Source: UBA1731 sp963626295
GTDB taxonomy: Bacteria > Verrucomicrobiota > Kiritimatiellia > RFP12 > UBA1067
Assembly: GCA_963626295.1 (NCBI GenBank)
Contig: CAVFWS010000078.1
Coordinates: forward strand, 1-9,610
Direction of reading: 5' to 3'
Length of the DNA stretch: 9,610 nucleotides
Positions within the stretch are counted from its first letter, which is position 1; the number at the start of each line of letters is the position of its first letter. This document shows, piece by piece, positions 7,392-9,610 of this stretch. The translations under genes and the position numbers were made by a program. The notes below the pieces were generated by a model. The model had not been told where the DNA came from. It did not search any database and saw only the letters and a list, made by a program, of their open reading frames with translations.

Positions 7392-7413
7392 GGGCGATTT
7401 CGATGAAATCGCC
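7392..7413. repeat. REP-like hairpin 1
   Basis: GGCGATTTC (7393-7401) pairs perfectly with GAAATCGCC (7405-7413) around a GAT loop, giving a 9-bp stem preceded by GGTAG and followed by GTGCGAG. No T-run follows, so it is unlikely to be an intrinsic terminator. It resembles a REP-type palindrome, with a relative 25 nt downstream. Confidence 0.7.
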
Positions 7414-7437
7414 GTGCGAGACGTGAGCGGGCTTTGT

Positions 7438-7459
7438 GGGCGTATTTCCGTGAAATGCG
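7438..7459. repeat. REP-like hairpin 2
   Basis: CGTATTTC (7441-7448) pairs with GAAATGCG (7452-7459) around a CGT loop, an 8-bp stem with one G-U pair. It aligns with hairpin 1 through the shared pattern GGGCG-(T)-ATTTC-NNT-GAAAT-NGC, and both are followed by a GTG-A-G-rich tail. The two are therefore diverged copies of one palindromic unit, arranged in direct order. Confidence 0.6.
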
Positions 7460-7475
7460 TGAGGATGTGTTTCTA

Positions 7476-7497
7476 ACACAGAGGCACGGAGGAAACC
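7476..7497 (+). other. ACACAGAGGCACGGAGG dispersed-repeat-like fragment
   Basis: ACACAGAGGCACGGAGG followed by AAACC stands out as GC/purine-biased, low-complexity sequence abutting the AT-rich repeat that starts near 7504. From general recollection, words of the form CACAGAGGCACAGAGG recur between genes of several uncultured bacterial lineages. I cannot verify that here. No open reading frame or RNA fold explains it. Confidence 0.4.
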
Positions 7498-7503
7498 TTA
7501 AGG

Positions 7504-7571
7504 ATTGTTAAATCATCAAATGATTAAATGCCTAAATGCAATCGCAAATCGCAAATCGAAAAATCGTAAAT
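7504..7571 (+). repeat. Composite intergenic repeat, forward copy upstream of unit 2
   Basis: It starts ATTGTTAAATCATC, includes a small palindrome (AATCAT 7511-7516 / ATGATT 7520-7525), then TTAAATGCCTAAATG and AATCGC/AAATCGC/AAATCGA words. ATCG tetramers start at 7541, 7548, 7555 and 7563. The 28 nt at 7524-7551 are identical to 152-179, and ATCGAAAAATCGTAAAT (7555-7571) repeats 53-69. It runs to within 12 nt of the start codon of the downstream pilin-like gene. Confidence 0.85.
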
Positions 7572-7582
7572 AATAATAAAAA

Positions 7583-8548
7583 ATGAACATGAATCAGCAA
7601 CATCCAACAGGGTTGCGCTTTCCGCATGGCCGCAAGCGCAACGGCTTTTCCCTCATCGAGCTTCTGATCGTCATCGGAATCATCGCCGTCCTTGGCGGCG
7701 TTATGCTCACGCAGTTCTCCGGGTCCACGGACAGCGCCCTTGCCGCGTCGTGCATGAACAACATGCGCACGCTGTGCAACGCGGTGCTTTCGGACGCGTC
7801 CAAGCGGTCGTACTATCCGTCCGCCGGCCCATACCAGTACTACATGGAGAGCAGCACCGAGAAGGACTGGTTCCAGGGATGGATCGGCCACTCGAAGGGG
7901 AACGAATCCGTATCGTGCTACCATTCCGACGATGGCGAGGCGCAGCACTACGCGATAACGAACGGGACGATATGGCGTTCGATAGGCGGGAGGCAGGGTG
8001 CGTACGTCTGTCCGGCCCACACGAAGTACTGCAAGAGCGGCAAGCACCCCACGCCATCGTGGAGCTACGCGATGAACAGCTATTTCGGGTGGGACCTCAG
8101 CACGGCCGCCGACGAGAACATGGGGCGGCGCGGCTACGGCGGCGGACTACTCACCTTCAGCTACAACACGTCCCCGACGTCGCGCAAGCGCGCGCCGGAG
8201 AAGGTGCTGCTGTTCGCGGAGATCCCGTTCGTGGAGAACGGGGTGCAGCAGCCGGAGTGGTCCACGTCCGCATCCGACGCCAACGACGCGATCCTCAAGT
8301 ATGCGCCGGACACCGGGGAGAACGAGAAGGCGAACAGGGCGGGCTCCGGGGTCAGCGAGACGATCGGCTTCAACCACAGGTCCGGCAAGAACTACAGCGC
8401 CCACGTGGCCTTCGCGGACGGGCATTGCGTCAAGCTCATGCTCCCGAACGGTGCGAGGGAGGACAACCTCAAGGAGCTCACCACCTGGCTCTGCACGGGC
8501 AGGGAATACACGTTCAACGGAAACTCTTACGTAAAGGTGTCGGAATGA
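7583..8548 (+). CDS. H-X9-DG-type prepilin-like protein
   Basis: This 321-residue protein has a long basic leader (1-21, ending GRKRNG). Cleavage after Gly21 gives F22 at +1 and E26 at +5, and the helix runs to about residue 44. The body matches the pilin-like H-X9-DG family common in PVC bacteria: a CPAH strand (C143), SYAMNSYFGWD (161-171), LLFAEIPF (209-216), then NHRSGKNYSAHVAFADGHCVKL (264-285). Between H265 and the DG there are 13 residues instead of the canonical nine. ATG 7583 or 7589 both fit; neither has a Shine-Dalgarno, only an A-rich leader (TAATAATAAAAA). The stop overlaps the next start (ATGA). Such proteins are thought to be prepilin-peptidase substrates, but their function is not established. 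Confidence 0.9.
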   Translation: MNMNQQHPTGLRFPHGRKRNGFSLIELLIVIGIIAVLGGVMLTQFSGSTDSALAASCMNNMRTLCNAVLSDASKRSYYPSAGPYQYYMESSTEKDWFQGWIGHSKGNESVSCYHSDDGEAQHYAITNGTIWRSIGGRQGAYVCPAHTKYCKSGKHPTPSWSYAMNSYFGWDLSTAADENMGRRGYGGGLLTFSYNTSPTSRKRAPEKVLLFAEIPFVENGVQQPEWSTSASDANDAILKYAPDTGENEKANRAGSGVSETIGFNHRSGKNYSAHVAFADGHCVKLMLPNGAREDNLKELTTWLCTGREYTFNGNSYVKVSE

Positions 8549-9492
8549 TACACGTTCTTCTTGTCATGGCCATCGCGCTGTCGGCCCCGGCTTTCGCCGC
8601 AAGGCTGGACGGCGTCGCGGCCCGCGTCGATTCGAGCATAATCACGGTTGGGGACGTGATGGCGGAGCTGCGCAGGAACCCCGGCGCCCGGCCGGGCGAC
8701 GAATCCGAGATGCAGACCCTCTACGGCGCCGCGCTCGATTCCCTCATCGACCGTCGCCTCATCCTGAAGGCCGCCGCCGCGAAGAAGATGGAGATCCCCG
8801 AGTGGGTGGTCGACAACCAGATTCGCGAGATCGTGCACGATATGTTCGGCGGGGACATGAACAGGCTGGAGGAGGAGCTGGCCAAGGGGAAGGTCCCGAT
8901 GACGGAGTACCGGGGTACGATAAAGGAGGACCTCATAGTCCGCGGGATGCGCCAGCAGATGGTCGAGCAGTACGTCACCGCGTCGCCCGCCGCCATGCAG
9001 AGGGAATACCGAGACCACCCGGAGCGGTACAAGGTAGAGCCGAAGGCCACGGTGCGCGTGATACTGCTCAAGCCGCCGGAGCCGGGCGACGGCACGGCGG
9101 GCGTGAAGACTCGCGGCGCCCAGATACTGGAGGAGATTGCCGCGGGGAAGAGCTTCTCGGATCTCGCCGTGATGTACTCTGCGGATTCCCACGCCAAGGA
9201 TGGCGGACTCTGGAAGGACGTGAACCCGGACAAGGCGTTCCGCCCCGAGATCGCCTCGGAGATCGCGAGGCTCAAGGTGGGGATGGTCTCGGAGATGATC
9301 GACCTTGACGGATGGGGCTTCATCGTGAAGAAGGAGTCCGCGGTGGACTCGAAGGAAATGACGTTCGCGGAGGCATACGACAAGATCGCCTGGAACGTGC
9401 GCCGCGCCGCCGCCAAGAAGGCGTACGACGAGTGGATCGCGAGGCTCAAGGAAGATGCGTTCGTGAAGGTGTATCCGATGCCGGAGAGTTGA
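8545..9492 (+). CDS. SurA/PpiC-like periplasmic parvulin-family foldase
   Basis: This 315-residue protein has a probable Sec signal peptide (1-18, APAFA/A). A SurA-type N-terminal chaperone region follows: LDGVAARVDSSIITVGDV (21-38), then helices with SLIDRRLILKAAAAKKMEI (66-84). A single parvulin-like domain spans about 165-265 (KATVRVILLK; AAGKSFSDLAVMYSADSHAKDGG; LKVGMVSEMIDLDGWGFIVKK), with a C-terminal helix (272-302) completing the chaperone fold. The parvulin histidines usually found in the first strand (x-HIL) and the last strand (GYHI) are replaced (RVILL 171-175; WGFIV 257-261), so isomerase activity is doubtful and a holdase role is more likely. AAAGG (8533-8537) is 7 nt upstream of the ATG, which overlaps the pilin-like gene by 4 nt. 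It probably folds exported proteins in the periplasm, perhaps its operon partner (inference). Confidence 0.9.
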   Translation: MIHVLLVMAIALSAPAFAARLDGVAARVDSSIITVGDVMAELRRNPGARPGDESEMQTLYGAALDSLIDRRLILKAAAAKKMEIPEWVVDNQIREIVHDMFGGDMNRLEEELAKGKVPMTEYRGTIKEDLIVRGMRQQMVEQYVTASPAAMQREYRDHPERYKVEPKATVRVILLKPPEPGDGTAGVKTRGAQILEEIAAGKSFSDLAVMYSADSHAKDGGLWKDVNPDKAFRPEIASEIARLKVGMVSEMIDLDGWGFIVKKESAVDSKEMTFAEAYDKIAWNVRRAAAKKAYDEWIARLKEDAFVKVYPMPES

Positions 9493-9497
9493 TAGTT

Positions 9498-9610
9498 GGG
9501 ATTTACGATTTGCGATTGCATTGGGGGATTTACGATTTTTCGATTTGCGATTTTCGATTGCATTTGGAGATTTGTTGATTTATCAATTTAGAGGGTTCAG
9601 TTGTGGAGAG
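9498..9610 (-). repeat. Composite intergenic repeat, inverted copy after unit 2
   Basis: It starts 5 nt after the TGA with GGGATTTACGATTTGCG and holds two inverted units (9498-9522 and about 9523-9567). An AT-rich part with the small palindrome TTGAT/ATCAA (about 9574-9585) follows, then TTGTGGAGAG at the window edge, which on the minus strand reads CTCTCCACAA, similar to the CTCYAC box at 112-127. The 18 nt at 9548-9565 are the exact reverse complement of 39-56. It probably continues beyond the window. Confidence 0.82.

Noticed and set aside
7393..7413. Intrinsic terminator for unit 1
   Set aside because: The hairpin is perfect but has no following T-tract and lies about 130 nt after the stop. 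A REP-type palindrome fits better.
7750..8544. Open frame fused in front of the foldase gene
   Set aside because: This part is an out-of-frame shadow of the pilin-like gene. The foldase has its own SD, ATG and signal peptide at 8545.

Overview
The window carries two co-directional (+ strand) transcription units of high-GC coding DNA, separated and flanked by very AT-rich, repeat-built intergenic DNA. All nine supported genes belong to pseudopilin/type II secretion (T2SS)- or type IV pilus-like machinery or its periplasmic chaperoning. The combination of many paralogous class III prepilins, GspG-type C-terminal tails (AGPDG...DDI.SW), an H-X9-DG-type pilin-like protein and sharply AT-rich intergenic DNA is typical of the PVC superphylum. 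Lentisphaerota or Kiritimatiellota is my best guess; this is inference, because no rRNA or other marker gene is present.

Unit 1 (218-7263) holds seven genes with spacings from 8-nt overlaps to a 27-nt gap. In order they are two GspG-like pseudopilins, a GspH-like one, a GspI/PilV-like one, a GspJ/PilW-like one, a canonical GspG-like one with a DPWGKPYQY signature, and a 1090-residue GspK/PilX-like protein that has a pilin-like membrane helix but no Glu+5. Known T2SS biology suggests that H, I, J and K form the tip-initiation complex and G builds the shaft. No ATPase, secretin, inner-membrane platform or prepilin peptidase lies in the window, so these would have to be encoded elsewhere.

Unit 2 (7583-9492) holds an H-X9-DG-like pilin-type protein. 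Its stop overlaps (ATGA) the start of a SurA/parvulin-type periplasmic foldase that appears to lack the usual active-site histidines. The pairing suggests a chaperone serving pilin or secreted substrates.

Non-coding DNA (1-217, 7264-7582, 9493-9610) is built from a modular AT-rich element made of 7-8 nt words (AAATCG plus a variable base, NTTAAATC). Copies run in one orientation into the first start codon of each unit and in the opposite orientation straight after the last stop codon, so each unit is bracketed by inverted copies. A 20-nt core is identical in three places (160-179, 7532-7551, and inverted at 7293-7312). The spacer between the units also holds two related REP-like hairpins. No tRNA, rRNA, CRISPR array, insertion sequence or canonical intrinsic terminator was found.
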